Below are positions 47,645 to 60,512 of a DNA stretch of 64,000 bases, in pieces. A program made the position numbers and the translations under genes. Under the pieces are notes generated by a model, which ran no database searches, was not told where the DNA came from, and was given only the letters and a program-made list of their open reading frames with translations. Positions within the stretch are counted from its first letter, which is position 1; every line of letters begins with the position of its first letter. Source of the stretch: Pseudeuparius sepicola (Eukaryota; Arthropoda; Insecta; Coleoptera; Anthribidae); contig OY987298.1 of the NCBI GenBank assembly GCA_963920635.1, positions 42,439,787 to 42,503,786 on the forward strand. The letters run 5' to 3'.

Positions 47645-48560
47645 AATAATTAAATTGTTTGACGCCCGCCTACTATGAATTTTTACTTGATTTTCTGGAA
47701 CAGTCAGGGGAATGGTTTTTTTTTGAAAAATATTGTGAAAAATCATATTTTTGTTATACGTAAAAATGACCCACAAAAAACTTCAAGCAAAATAATTAAT
47801 AGGGGTTGATAGTTTTTACCCTTTTTTAGGGCAGTGTGTAAATGAATAAACTACCCTAAGGGGTCTTCCAGTAAGTAGATAACACATACCAAATTTCAAA
47901 TTTTTAAGTAGCGCCGTTATTGAGATATAAATAAAAAATACTTTTGGGTCACCTTGTAAACCCGAATAACTTGGCAAGGAAAGCCCAAATCGAAAAATTT
48001 TATATGAAAGACCCCCTTAAAACCACCTGCCGGACACCCCTTAAAAGTATTTACTATACATTCTGACTTCTGTATATTGTGAAGGTGAGAATTATTATGA
48101 TTATTTTATATATTTGTTTACTATACAAACTTAATTACCTACCTGTTTTACATCGTTTAGAAGGTAAATAATAAACGGCTTTTAACAGAATACAATACAG
48201 AAATTTTAGATTAAAGGTAATGTTGGTTTCTTCTTATTCAATGCTAGTAGGTTGTACATAAGTACCTAGGTAAACACCTATACCTACTTGGTTTTTGTTA
48301 CAAGGAGCGGACCGTGGACCGTGACTTCTTTTTTGGGGAACCCGGGACTCACCCACGTTTTTGAAAAGGGGGGGGGGTGAACAAAAAATGGCATCGGAGA
48401 GGTATAGGGTGTCCCCTTGGGTGTCCCTGTAGAAGCATTGTATTAAGAAAACATTCCTCAGATAATTTGGGCTGGAGCCCCCCCTAGACCCCCGACGTGT
48501 CGCCCCTGTCTACAAATAATCTGCCTAAAATACTTGGTAATTATTTTTTTATTATATGTA

Positions 48561-50046
48561 AACTCCTGGACAAAATTAACGCAACATCATAAATGTGCCA
48601 CTTATTTGATGCTATTTTTTTTCTGAATTTATGATCCGATTTGAATGATTTTTTTGCATTGTAGGTTGGTTCCTTGACAATGTCATAGTTTTCGCTGTTT
48701 ATGATAAAAAGTTCATTTTCTATTTATACCGGGTGTAACAAAAATGTTATGTTTTTTTCCGAAAATTCGTATCACCCTGTGGAGTATACTAGCAACCGAA
48801 ACATACAGCAGTTGACATTAGACGATAGGTCCACCTTTCTTTAACATTTTCTTTTTTGGTTTACTTCATTATCTCTGTTATTAAAGGAGATACACTTTAT
48901 ATCGTAACATGTCGTTTTATATCGTAACATGTTTTTATAGACTTTATTATTCAACACAGTCATTGTTGAATGTTTTCAAGTAGGCTTTGGAACTTTTCTG
49001 ACATTTCAAGCGATGTGTCAACAGATGTTGTGTTTTAAAGTTACAAAGGTCAAATAAAATTCGCCATACCGATAAAAACTGCTTATTAAACGTTCGTTTC
49101 ATATGCCCAGTTGCCCGACTATTCTGTCGTTTAAACCAGCCTCATTTAAACGTCTTCTGATTGTTCAAGACGATATTGTATGATGGCGAGCAGTTCTAAG
49201 CTCACTTTTTAGCCTAGTACTAGTGATATCCCTGTTTCTTAGAGCAGTTTGCCTAATAAAACGATCATCCCTTGGATCGGTACATCGGTTTCGCCCTTGG
49301 CCTGACCTTCGAGAGTAAGATCCTGTCTCGTTAAATCGTTCAACCATACGACTTATAGTCGAACGATGCCTTCCTATCACATTAGCAACATGACACATCG
49401 AATAGCCTTCATCCACCAAAGCTCTTACTGCTTCTTCTGCCGCTAAATTTTTTGGTCGATTCATTTTTCAATTTTAAAATACTCGTCGGGCAACTGGGCA
49501 TATGAAACGAACGTTTAATAAGCAGTTTCCGAACAGTTTTTATCGGTATGGCGAATTTTATTTGACCTTTGTAACTTTAAAACACAACATCTGTTGACAA
49601 ATCGCTTGAAATGTCAGAAAAGTTCCATAGCCTACTTGAAAACATTCAACAACGACTGTGTTGATTGTTGAATAATAAAGTCTATAAAAACATGTTACGA
49701 TATAAAACAGTGTATCTCCTTTAATAACAGAGATAATGAAGTAAACCAAAAAAGAAAACGTTGACGAAAGATGGACCTACCGTCTAATGTCAACTGCTAT
49801 ATGTTTCGGGTGCTAGTATACTCCACAGGGTGATACGAATTTTAGGAAAAAAACATAACATTTTTGTTACACCCGGTATAAATCGAAAATGAACTTTTTA
49901 TCATAAACAGCGAAAACTATGACATTGTCAAGGAACCAACCTACAATGCAAAAAAAATCATTCAAATCGGATCATAATTTCAGAAAAAAAAATAGCATCA
50001 AATAAGTGGCACATTTATGATGTTGCGTTAATTTTGTCCAGGAGTT
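48561..50046. mobile_element. Tc1-like element with ~550-bp inverted repeats
   Basis: The ends AACTCCTGGACAAAATTAAC (48561) and its complement (to 50046) are flanked by TA on both sides, the Tc1/mariner target. The inverted repeats extend ~550 bp inwards to about 49130 and 49480, leaving a ~350-bp core with a truncated transposase frame. The left arm has a 20-bp internal duplication (TAACATGTCGTTTTATATCG). Confidence 0.85.
49165..49464 (-). pseudogene. Tc1-type transposase N-terminal fragment (99 codons)
   Basis: Begins at an ATG (M-N-R-P-K-N-L) and carries a helix-turn-helix (A-V-R-A-L-V-D-E-G-Y-S..V-A-N-V-I-G-R-H-R-S-T-I-S-R-M-V), a G-S-Y-S-R-R-S-G-Q-G-R GRPR-like linker and D-D-R-F-I-R-Q-T-A-L. 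It stops before any catalytic DDE motif, so it cannot transpose DNA but could still bind the TIRs. Confidence 0.85.
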
Positions 50047-50289
50047 TATAACTGGTTTTGCTGCGAAAATTTTTGCCAGTATCTGTCCCTATACAGAAGA
50101 TGTGATTAGTCGTAGTTTTAAATTTAGAATGACCTGATTAGTCTAAATGGAATGTGAAAAATAGTAAATCAAATATCACCGTAGAATCTAAGGAAGGAAC
50201 GAATGTGCATGTATAAAATCATAGAAAAGGAAATTGAGTCCAAAACGACATGTGGTGCCCTCGACTGAGGATTTTAGCGGCTTCTTTGT

Positions 50290-50610
50290 AACGTCTCATT
50301 AAACGATATTAAAACTGTGGCTTTGAGCTCTTTATGGTGCATTTATAGTGAGTTATTCCACCTGCAAAAAGTCGATAATTCGAGGAAGAACAAAACGCGC
50401 CAGGCACTCTATGGTGTGTGTGAAATCTGCGCCGCGTTAATTACGGCAGGGATTTATGGCATATTTATTTGTGTATGCCGCATCTCATTGCAAAAAGTGC
50501 AGCGTTCCAAGCGACTGTATGTTCACACTCCAACTTTTTGTCTATCTGCAAGTTTCTTCTCGGCGTTTCACTGCTGCTCACCGCGATGTGTTTATATTGT
50601 CGACGAATAT
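50290..50610. other. GC-richer noncoding block, possible enhancer
   Basis: A run without recognisable repeats but with AT motifs of homeobox type (TTTATGGTGCATTTATAG, GGATTTATGGC) and GC words (GCGCCGCGTTAATTACGG). The frame 50317-50664 has no motif. Inference from composition only. Confidence 0.3.
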
Positions 50611-50632
50611 CAAAATTGCTTAGTTCTGTTAT

Positions 50633-50673
50633 ATGCAAAGTCTAGAGAATACTATATTCTCTAGACTTTGCAT
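50633..50673. repeat. Perfect 19-bp palindrome with 3-nt spacer
   Basis: ATGCAAAGTCTAGAGAATA (50633-50651), CTA, then its exact complement (50655-50673). A further half-arm (TTCTCTAGACTTTG) follows directly. Confidence 0.75.
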
Positions 50674-50699
50674 GTTCTCTAGACTTTGTTATATGTGTA

Positions 50700-53109
50700 A
50701 GCTAAAGTCTCGGAATAACTAGAAGAAAGTGTCGGCCCGAGAAAAGTCATTAGTGACATTATTCGCGTTTTTTTTTGGGCAGTTACGAATAAGGTATACT
50801 ACAGTTATCAGTATATCAGTGGTCTTTCACTGGCAAAACGATTAAGCCATACAAGAAAACGATGCGCAAGTACGATTTGTTGGGCAGAAATTTATGACGT
50901 CATGGATTAGATAACCATGTCAAAGCTATCAAATGGTGCAATGGGCGTGTCAGTAGGTGGAGCAACGGTAAACGATCGACGACTTCACCAGAAGTGCGAA
51001 GATCTGAAAGCACAACGTGGAAACAACGCAAGTATGTTAAGATAAACACTTTTTATTTATAGAAGCATCTCACAAGAAGATATTTGAAAGTAGGTGCAAC
51101 ATTGCTATTAACTAACACTGACCTGATAATTTTAAGTAAATGAGCATATCCACATCCACCATAAAATATACTTTGGAAATATTTCTCAGATGCACTACCT
51201 ATATATTTTTAAAGATCCTTTTGTATAGATTTAATTACGAAATGATTTCATATAGAACAAGGGTTTTCAGAGCCTAATGTTTATAACATTAAGCTCAATA
51301 CGGTCCGAAATGACTAAAAGTACTTTTATTATTCAGCATAAGCATTTGTATCAACAGTGTTCCCAGTAAAAAACTACGCAATTATCTGCTTCCATTTATC
51401 ATTTGGGCCCCTAATAATACAGCAATATATTATTATGAGTTCTAACATAACCTTTTCAATTTCCTAATGTTTGATTTTTTTAATTGCCATTTCATCAACT
51501 AATATTTAGCGACCATCTTAAATGTTTTAAAGAAAAGGCTGGTTGCGGATTATTCATTAAATAATTTTGATTTTGCCGCTTATGAATCTATATCCTATTT
51601 TAAATTTTCGTCAAATCATCAAGGATGACTTTTACTTCAAACTATCGGTAGAAGGCATTTTGAAGTTTCTGGGGTCGATTCTTTCTTTTAGTTTTAGTGT
51701 AGACTGTAGACTATATGGGTGCAAGACCCGTAAACTGAGAAGGTTATTATACATACATTCCTACTATCGTAGAGAAATGCTCTCTCTAAACAATAGGCAA
51801 CCTTGGGCTAGGTAGGAGTTGCAGCCATAGAGATTAGTTAGTTAGAGTCAAGAGTTTGTTTGTTGGATTCTGTCAAAAATGATTTAGAGGTTATAACCAC
51901 TTGAGTAAAACTCGGTTGCCCTACTTTCATTTTCCTATACATAGTTATGAAAAAACGTATACAACGTTTTGATCATATTTCGGGGTCCTCCTGCAGCTCT
52001 TTCAGTTAATCTTGGGCTCCCCTGTACAATATAGGAATCTATAAATGTCTAGTTATGATGTCTATCACAGAAACCTGAACTTGTTAACTTGGCACAAAAA
52101 AATATGTTTATTCATATAATGCAAAAGTGATTACTGTTACTGTTATTATGAAGTATGAAATTTGTAGATAAGTCAAATTAGTAGATAACTATTTCTACTT
52201 AGCAAGCAAATAAAAAATACTGCGGCGGCATTGATCTTCATTCCTAATTGGCTTATTTTAACAGGCAGTATACACCTATACTCTGTAATACCTTACACGT
52301 TATACAGCGTGGTTCACTCATGATGTAAAAAATGAACTGTATTTGAAAAACTAGCTTAATACATATTTCATAGTTAAAAAATTCAACAACAAAAATAAAA
52401 ATTGAAATGTCACTCGGACTCTTCAGCTGGTAAACTCGAGCGTCGAGATTGAAACTAATTATATATATAAATAATAATCATATTATCATACATAGGTACT
52501 TATTATCATCTAAGAAATCCACCAAAACGTAAAATGTATATCTAGTGTGTTTTTACCAGGCGATAAAAATCAAGATGACAATGGCCCTACGTGCACCACT
52601 CTAATATTATTAGCCCATTTGAAAATTGTGATATTATGTTTGTACGGAAATTCGTGACAAGACCTCAAAAAACTACTAGTGCTTATGATGTGGATTCGAC
52701 ATTTTTTTTTAAGATGTTTTAAGTGTTATAACGCCTGCCCTTTGTATAGAATCAAGGCTGAGAATACCGATCATGCAGAAGATAGGTATTTATTATTTCT
52801 TTAGTTTAACTAAACTTCGACAATATTATTGATTGAAATGTGGCAACAAATCTTTCCAGAGCTAACCTTGATCGCTTACTTTGAAGCAGGAGCGTCAAGT
52901 TACTCCGGTGCTAAGCTTCATTTGCCCCCCGTTTTAAAGTTCTAAACATTTGATTTGGTAGGCCTCTCCCATTTTTTACATTATGACTAAATCACCCTGT
53001 ATGTATCCATATCATTTTGTATCTACTCTACTAACGCACTAACAAATTTCTGCCTGCCACACATAAGCGGCAAACTACAGTTAAAAAAAGTGTTGTTATC
53101 GAACTGTCC
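50700..53109. other. Noncoding DNA, no gene seen
   Basis: Only short frames without motifs. The part near 52800-52980 resembles 12440-12620 (dispersed family). Confidence 0.45.
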
Positions 53110-53390
53110 GCCTTTATTATCTAAATTAAATAATCTATAACCAAGGCAGCCCCTGTGGCAGTATAAGGAGCGGGCCGCTTTTTTGCCATCGCAGGCCCAA
53201 GTCTGGGCAGAGAGCGGCCAGGCCGCCGATTACAATCGTCCAGACAGCGGCTAATGGGTGACACTTCTCCATTCTTGGACTGGTAAGTAGTGGCAGTGCT
53301 GGCATTAGAACCATTACTAATTGGGAGATGCTCTGCGATCTCGGAAAATTTCGACGTTACAAAAATGGTGTTTATGTGGGAGTACAAGTT
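53110..53390. other. GC-rich noncoding block
   Basis: GCGGGCCGC, GAGAGCGGCCAGGCCGCC and GACAGCGGCTAATGGGTGACA stand out from the AT-rich surroundings. The minus frame 53121-53387 has no splice context or domain. Candidate cis-regulatory sequence. Confidence 0.3.
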
Positions 53391-54119
53391 TTCGAAGATG
53401 AAATGAAAGTTATCTTTACTACTCTGTATCGGTTTGATATGTTTTGGTCTTGGCGGAGAAAGGACATGTAGCTCACGCCTTGAGGCAAATTTGAACGTTG
53501 TATTTCAAGTTATTGTTTTTGCCTTAATTATGATTATGAAAATTATACAAATTTAAGAGTGAGCGCAGAATTAAACACAAAATTTTCGGTCACGGTCGAA
53601 AACCTCTTTACTTTTTGATGCTTGCTTTTTCCCCAAATAGATCACGCTGTGACTTAATATTTAACATATTTTGTTTATCGATTTATCCCAATATGCTACA
53701 AATTTTAAATAAAAGTGAATTTATTTAATATGGGTCAGAAAACCAAATATATTAAGTTTTGTCTATTCCTCTGCGCAAACTAATCGCGCTCAAATTTGCA
53801 GTTTTTTGGAAGACCATGTCAAAAAATAACGTGTTTTCACGTCCGTTTTCGCGCCATGTTTACACTGACACCACTGGAGATTTCTGACACTATTGGTCCA
53901 AGTTAGGAAAACGTAGTTCAGGTATGGCGCAGAAAACGCATAGCGAACCTGTTCTTAAACAATTTACTTTAGTCAACATAGGTATTTTGAAGAATGTTGA
54001 CTAGAGCCAAGAATCTCATGAATATTCTTATCGGGCGTTGCACACGAGTTCCATACAATATTTTTTCCACAAAAAAGCATACAGGGTGTCCTCGGATGGA
54101 CATAACTGGTGCTATGGCA

Positions 54120-54221
54120 AGCCGTGCACAATGATATTCTCGCACCAGTTGCAAGAAAGAGTGTACAATGTAGTTCATTTCGCAATAAAAAACGAACATA
54201 CAATGAAGCCATTTCTTTACA
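54120..54221 (+). repeat. Dispersed repeat shared with 15567-15670
   Basis: Same blocks in the same order as at 15567-15670; here preceded by ACAGGGTGTCC. Confidence 0.65.
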
Positions 54222-54689
54222 GTCGTAGAAAAATTATTATTTCGTGGCCAATCTTCTGAGATATTTGTGAGAAACCCGAAATTTCTTCTGGTTGTAACTT
54301 TATTCAATAACAGTAAAATCGAGGTTATAAAGTCAGAGTGTGTGTGTGTCTGTGTGTCTTCCGCGCCTCGTTGAGTATTATGATTATTATTGACTTTATT
54401 TTACACATGTACAAAGATATTAAAAATCAATAAAGAAGTAACAATTTTTTTTTGAGAATATTTAAAGGGACCTATTGGAGCAAAACAATAACAATAATTA
54501 TATGAAAAATCTTGGGCAATTTGGCACGTGATTAGGATTTAGCGGACAGGCAAAAAGGCAAAAAGAAAAAAGTGGCTTTATTCACATCTGACAAAAAAAA
54601 TGGGAGCTTTTCTAAATCGGTGTCCAAAAATCAAAACGTTTTCAGCTTCGCATTCGGCTCATAAATAAAATATATATTTCTTTCCGACT

Positions 54690-55290
54690 GGTTTTACGGC
54701 CGTGTATCTTCCGGGCGTGCCGCCGTCCCAAACTGAAATTAATAGAAATTAAAACGGCCGCATAAATAAAGAACCGTTTGATGTGCGGTGGCACTAATAA
54801 GCGGAACTAGCCTGGCGCGGTGGGACGTGGGGCGCCGCCCGCTGGGCCGCGCTCCCCGCGTCGTACCGCCGCCGGTGCGGTTCTCGCATTTTAAATATTT
54901 CTAAACGCCCACGGTGCCGGGAACCTCGCGATCGGATGCAACATACACAGATGTTCATGGGCCATCTATTTCTATCAAACTGATAACATACTATACACTA
55001 TGCACGCATACCTAGTATCGCCGAAGCGAAGATATAACACTTAGAAGGGCCACTCCGAATATGGGCGAGGCAGCCCGTCCGCCGCGCCGTTGCCGTTACC
55101 CAGCAGAAATACATGCAAGACGCAGTTCATCTATAGTCCAGTGGGCGGGAGATAATGGCGAAGGCGACGGGACCGAACTGTTTCCTTCTCTCCTTCTCAC
55201 TGCGCCAGACGCTTTGGTGGCAATGGGATAAATTTTAATTTAGTAGCTAGAAAGATGTTCGACGAAGATGATGTGCTTCTTTCTGGCCGC
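54690..55290. other. CpG-rich block, the most GC-rich noncoding stretch of the window
   Basis: Contains CGTGGGGCGCCGCCCGCTGG-type sequence at 54820-54870 and repeated GCGCC, GCCGCC and CGGCCGC words, interleaved with AT motifs (GCATAAATAAAG, TTTTAAATATTT). No frame with splice signals was found. It could be a promoter or a 5' exon of a gene outside the window. Confidence 0.4.
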
Positions 55291-55550
55291 GGGCGCATTT
55301 ATTATAAAGGTATAAAGGTAAAAGATAGGTGACCTCCATACCTATCTTCTTGTATTATTACAAGCTTTTATTTAACTTGCCCGGTTCCTGTTAGTATGTA
55401 TGTGTTATGTGTGGGTCGAATCTTGTAAGCTGAATTAGAACCACTTCCTGACATCCGATTCAGCTGAAATTTTGCATACACCTTAAGTTCCGGTGACAAT
55501 ACATAATGCAGTACTCAATATTGTAATACTTTCAAAATAGCCGCCGCTAT

Positions 55551-55742
55551 TCAATTCCAAATTGCGACAAGTTTTTGCAAATGGAAAAACTTGTCGCGCA
55601 AATTGTAAAGAAAAAATGCAAATAGGTACTTGCTTATCAATCAATCAGTGTCCAATAAAATTAATTGGTATACCTACTTTCATCAACATTTCGGGCGACA
55701 AGCTTTTCAATTTGCAAAAACTTGTCGCAATTTGGAATTGAA
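55551..55742. repeat. ~190-bp nested palindrome
   Basis: TCAATTCCAAATTGCGACAA.. (from 55551) is mirrored by ..TTGTCGCAATTTGGAATTGA (to 55742) with ~50-bp arms. Each arm also contains a smaller hairpin (GCGACAAGTTTTTGCAAA against GGAAAAACTTGTCGC). Confidence 0.7.
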
Positions 55743-56383
55743 TTATCTTAACGAAAACCTAAACTTATTTTATTCGATTTAGTACATGGCTTAAATAAAA
55801 GCTTGTTTTTTAAAAGGTTTTTTTATTTTCATATTTTTTATTTCTTATTATGGCTATATCTTTACTCGTTTTATGACAGATGGCATCTCTCGTGATTTTC
55901 GAACATCCTTTAATATAAAATTTCTATATAATTTTCAAGGCACATTTTTTTGTCAGTTTTTTGTCATCCACGGGAGCTTCCTGGGCCGTGATTTGATCAC
56001 ATTGTTTCAAGTATTATTTAATTGCAACGTTTAATGCAAGTGTCAATAATTATTGTGCCATGTTCCAAACAAACGACACCGATAGGCCCGTTGCAATTGA
56101 CATCAATATTGCATACAAATGCAGCTTGTCATTCAGTGGCGTATTCATATTAAAATTAATAATACCATAAATTATAAATTTTAAAAATTTATACCTATTA
56201 GAAACAATATTAGGGAAAACCGACTGAATGGGTTAACACTCCTTTATGTGTACCCTATGAAATACCCATATCTCCAGAGGAGATATTTGACGAGCTCAAG
56301 ACCAAAAAAAGAATACTTACTTGATTTTGTGATATAACTAGATTTTACTGGTTCGAAGAAGAATTATTTTTATGTTATACAGG

Positions 56384-57092
56384 GTGTCCGGTAATAACTT
56401 AAAAAAATAAAAAGAAAAATGGAAAATATGACGAAAAGTTCATATGAACATATAGGTCCGCAGGTGTTTGGTTTTCGAGATGCAGGGTGTTGAAAATGAA
56501 ATTTCGTTTTTTTTAAGTAACTTTTTGAGACGACAAAATTTTCTTGCAAAACAACAACAACAACAAGTTAATTAAACTGTCAAAAAATAAATGTGCTTGT
56601 TTATTTAAATTTTATTTTCAATTTAATTGCATACGAGTGTCGATATGCACCTGCATCGATGCAGAAATTTGAAAATTTCTCGAAAATGGTCACCTTTGGC
56701 GTTATTCACCAAATATACCTTTTTTGCTTAGAAAACGTGTGGAAAGAGGATACATTCACAAAATGTAGTAAAAGTTTACTGTCAAAAAAGTTAGGGCAAA
56801 TTAAATTAAATAATGATAGCGTACGTAGCGCCCTCTACGGATTGTACCAAAAATAATACCAAATTATCACTTCTCTTCCCAAAAAAAAACCCCGGCTACC
56901 AAATTTTGCAAGAAAATTTTGACGTCTCAAAAAGTTACTTAAAAAAAATCGAAACAAAATTTCAATTTCAACACCCTGCATCTCGTAAACCAAACATCTG
57001 CGGGCCCATGTTCACTTGAGCTTTTCGTCATATTTTCCATTTTTCTTTTTAATTTTTCAATTTGGTGCATTTATTTCCGGACACCCTGTATT
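56384..57092. repeat. ~710-bp element with ~190-bp inverted repeats
   Basis: Starts ACAGGGTGTCCGG and ends CCGGACACCCTGT. The arms share GGAAAATATGACGAAAAG, TGCAGGGTGTTGAAA and AAGTAACTTTTTGAGACG. The frame at 56593-56856 in the core is not recognised as a transposase. Confidence 0.8.
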
Positions 57093-58058
57093 TATTTATT
57101 TTAGAAAATATGTTTTTGTTCTGTTTTTATCCATTAAAATTATCGAGAGAGTTTTGTTATTTATAACTGATTGCCCCTCCCCCAGACGTTAATCCTGGAT
57201 ACGCCACTGTTGTCATTAAAACCATTGCACTCTAGTAAATTTTCCTATTCTTTCACTAATGAAGATACGAATATGTACTTTGCTTTTACGTTGAAAAACG
57301 AGAAATGTTTTGCAACCTGTTAGTGGGTATTTGAGAAGGTTATCACTCTTGAAGTCTCTCGATAGATGGCCGCACTGGTAGCGATGATACAACCGACACC
57401 TGTTAAATCGTCACCGGTCTCCCCTACAGTCGTACAGAGTAGGTAATCTAAGTAATTACTTAGTACCTATTTAGTGCCGTCAAAGAGCAAGTTTCTGAGA
57501 TAAACGATGTTTGCTTTTGTTATTATCGTGGAACCACATTTGTTATGGATGAAATAGTTTCTCAATGCCGAATTTTAAAAACCCATTGGTAATAAAAGAA
57601 GCTATTAGTCTTTCTTCTGTGGAAGTCGTTTGTATTATAATACCATAATAACGCGGCGCAAAGTCATGTTTCATGATTTACTACAGGTGTATATAATTAC
57701 AAAAGGAAACGTATATATCTTTGTCACATCTGGGTATTTTAAATTTGAAATATTCATCTTATTGCAGTTATTTCCTGCGATTTGTTCGAATTCCAGCTAG
57801 TTTTTATATTATTCTCTTAAACAAAAATTAGAAATCGGTCAGATCGGTTGTGAGAAGCTTTTATTGCAAAATGTTGTTTTACCATCCGGGTACCTACCTC
57901 CCAAGCTATGTCGACAAAATACCGGTTAGGTTTTTTTTTAATTAAATTTAAATTTGAGCTCACCAGTTGGGTAGGTACTGTTTTGTTGTAGGGAAAAGTC
58001 AGAAACATAAGGTGTTTCTTGATCTCATTAGCTTATGTACTTTCAAACTGTTGTAATA

Positions 58059-58231
58059 GACCGTCAGATAGTGACAGATTTAGGTACCTACCCCATTTTC
58101 GCATGTAACCCTCGAAGAGGGTTTAAAAGTACATCGATGTTGAGTAGAATGAAGGGAAATTTACAAGTGGCCCCTGGGGATAACATGGACATAAATCTGC
58201 CACTATCTGACACTATCTGACGGTCCATAAT
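58059..58231. repeat. ~170-bp inverted-repeat element
   Basis: AGACCGTCAGATAGTGACAG (58059) and CACTATCTGACGGTCC near the right end, the latter with a short internal duplication of ACTATCTGAC. Confidence 0.6.
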
Positions 58232-60512
58232 CAGGATATAATATATATATTATATACTGTATATATTTAAATGTAAAATTATTACTTTAGTATCGTCTTT
58301 GTTTTATAGCTGCATAGATTGTAACTTCACATTTAACGATAATGTTTGTCAGTAATAGCAAAATATGCCAGCATAACTTCAAGAGATAACAAACATTTAG
58401 ATGTAACATCTTTACAGATATTATGCCGGTCTATAATACCATTGGAATTTTAAACCGATGTTAATATTAGGAATCGAAGCGTACTATAACACCGTCAATA
58501 ATTATTGGCTATTGGCTGAATGCAAAATGTAAAACACAGTATGCGAATTTATACATCCTGGAGCCTGGAACTACAAGAAACAGAATACTTCCTCAATTTA
58601 GACATTGGTTTATGGTCAACATTAAATTCGTAGTAATTATAAATTCAGCCCTATCTGAATAACATTTAATGATGGTATCTGAGCCGTAATTTATTAGTGT
58701 AATATAAGAGTGCTATTAGGACAAAGTTACAGCTATTTAGTTGATACGTTAGATATTTACGTCGCAAGTGTACAAAGTATAGACGGGAAGTTGCATTTCA
58801 GTAGAACCCTTTTTTTATGAAGTCGTATTTTCCATAACATAGGTATACGATGTGCATTATTATATATCTTGTGTCCATCCCTATACTTAACTTTTTTTGG
58901 TAAGGGGAAAATGTCCTTTTCTGTGACCTCTTTTGAAAATAGCTTTTTTGATCCTATTCTATATCCTATCCGAAAGTTTGACGTTCCTAGAGACTTTCCT
59001 CCTTATACTTACGAAAGAATATCTATTTCTATTTCTATTACTAGAAAGAAGTGTATTGGTGCCCAACGAAAAGGGAGCAGGGCATTAAAATATAAGGGAG
59101 GATATAACACTTTCTTCCAGCGTAACTAGGTATATGATAATTTCTGCGACATCTTTTGAAAATAAGATACAAATTAAATAGAATTAAAATTACTTGTCAC
59201 TGTAATAAAAATCAACAATCAAATCCATGTCATACTATTTTTTATGTATGTCAAAAAAATGTTTTATTTATTGAAGAGGCAAAAGTTTAACCATTTTCGG
59301 GGGCCATGATCTTGCTGAAATTGATAGCCAAGTAACATTTAAAGTTGCATAAAACACATGAAGACGTTGTTGCGACCAATAATACAACTTGTCTATAGAC
59401 GTATCGTCCTTTTTACAACTCTTTATGACTGAATATGGACGGTTGGAAACGGGCTTTCATGACTTTTCATACAACTTTTATCTGACTTGATTGGATATGA
59501 CTTTTATAAGTCCGCATTAGTTCGTGTAAATTCAAAGATAAGAAGTAGCTCTAAAGTTGTGAAGATTCATATTACCAATTGATCGTAAATATGGAACGTA
59601 GTGTTATATTGTGCAGTGCTTGCTTGTAATATGAATACATTTCATTCTGTCTCGGCCGTAAATGGTAAAAACGAAATTATACGTTGGTGATATTATGCAA
59701 TAAGGCATCTCGGTTTTTGACGATTGTACTCAACGGAATCTATTGCGAATTTTTATTTACTGTGAAAATTATAAATATAGCTCGAAAATTTACAACGCGC
59801 CTTTAAAATAATGGAAATGAAAGGAAATGAAAGAAAACATGTAAAATATGAACGTGCTTTAAATTAAAATTGAAAGTGTTACAGTTGGACAGGATCGTTC
59901 GATATGTCGAAAATACATGTTTTCCACTCAAATTTCTATGATTTGTGCCCACAAATTAAATTCGAAGTTTTGCCACTACAAACATGGTTGTCCTATTTAA
60001 CTGAATTTCGGTTGGCAAACATGGCCAACGGTGCTTATATGACTTAGTAGTTGTAAAACTTCAGTCAAACTACTAAGAGGTCATAAATAGTTCTAAAACT
60101 GTCAAACGACTATTAAGAGGTTATAAAGCGACTAAAACTAAAATTAAAATTACAGAATAAGTATTTTTATGCGCATGCGCGTGGAGGGCTGTCTTTAGAA
60201 ATTTCTGCGGTCCGGGGTAGGTGCCTCGTCAAGTTCGTAGTAGTGCTAGTAGTAGTAGTAGTATAAAAAAATAAAGATTTGTATGACAAAACTGATTTAA
60301 TTCCAAATTTTTGTAACTGCTCGTCTATAACTTCCTGAGTATTTGTATTTTGTAAAACTCATAATAATTTTTAACAGATGCCGATATGCTTGTACTGAGA
60401 TATTTATTACTGCTTTGCATTTACTGTATGATATGGCACATCATAATATGATACATATTATGATACAATAAATTACGTCTCACTTTTACTAATGACCCTA
60501 CGAAAGTCGTAT
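58232..60512. other. AT-rich noncoding DNA with simple repeats
   Basis: A TATATA palindrome at 58237-58265 and a TAG trinucleotide run at about 60240-60262. No supportable gene. Confidence 0.5.

Larger units (their letters stand above)
46563..48074. mobile_element. Inverted-repeat element with transposase relic
   Basis: The left arm (ACAGGGTGAGTCAGAATGTA.., then CAGGTGGTTTTAAGGGGG, CGATTTGGGCTTTCCTTG, ACCCAAAAGTATTTTT) is found inverted at 47870-48072. Between the arms lie a transposase relic (46730-46965) and a copy of a separate ~610-bp repeat (47032-47644), so insertions are nested. Confidence 0.7.

Noticed and set aside
56593..57019. Possible transposase in the 56384-57092 element
   Set aside because: The frames are short and show no DDE or DNA-binding motif.
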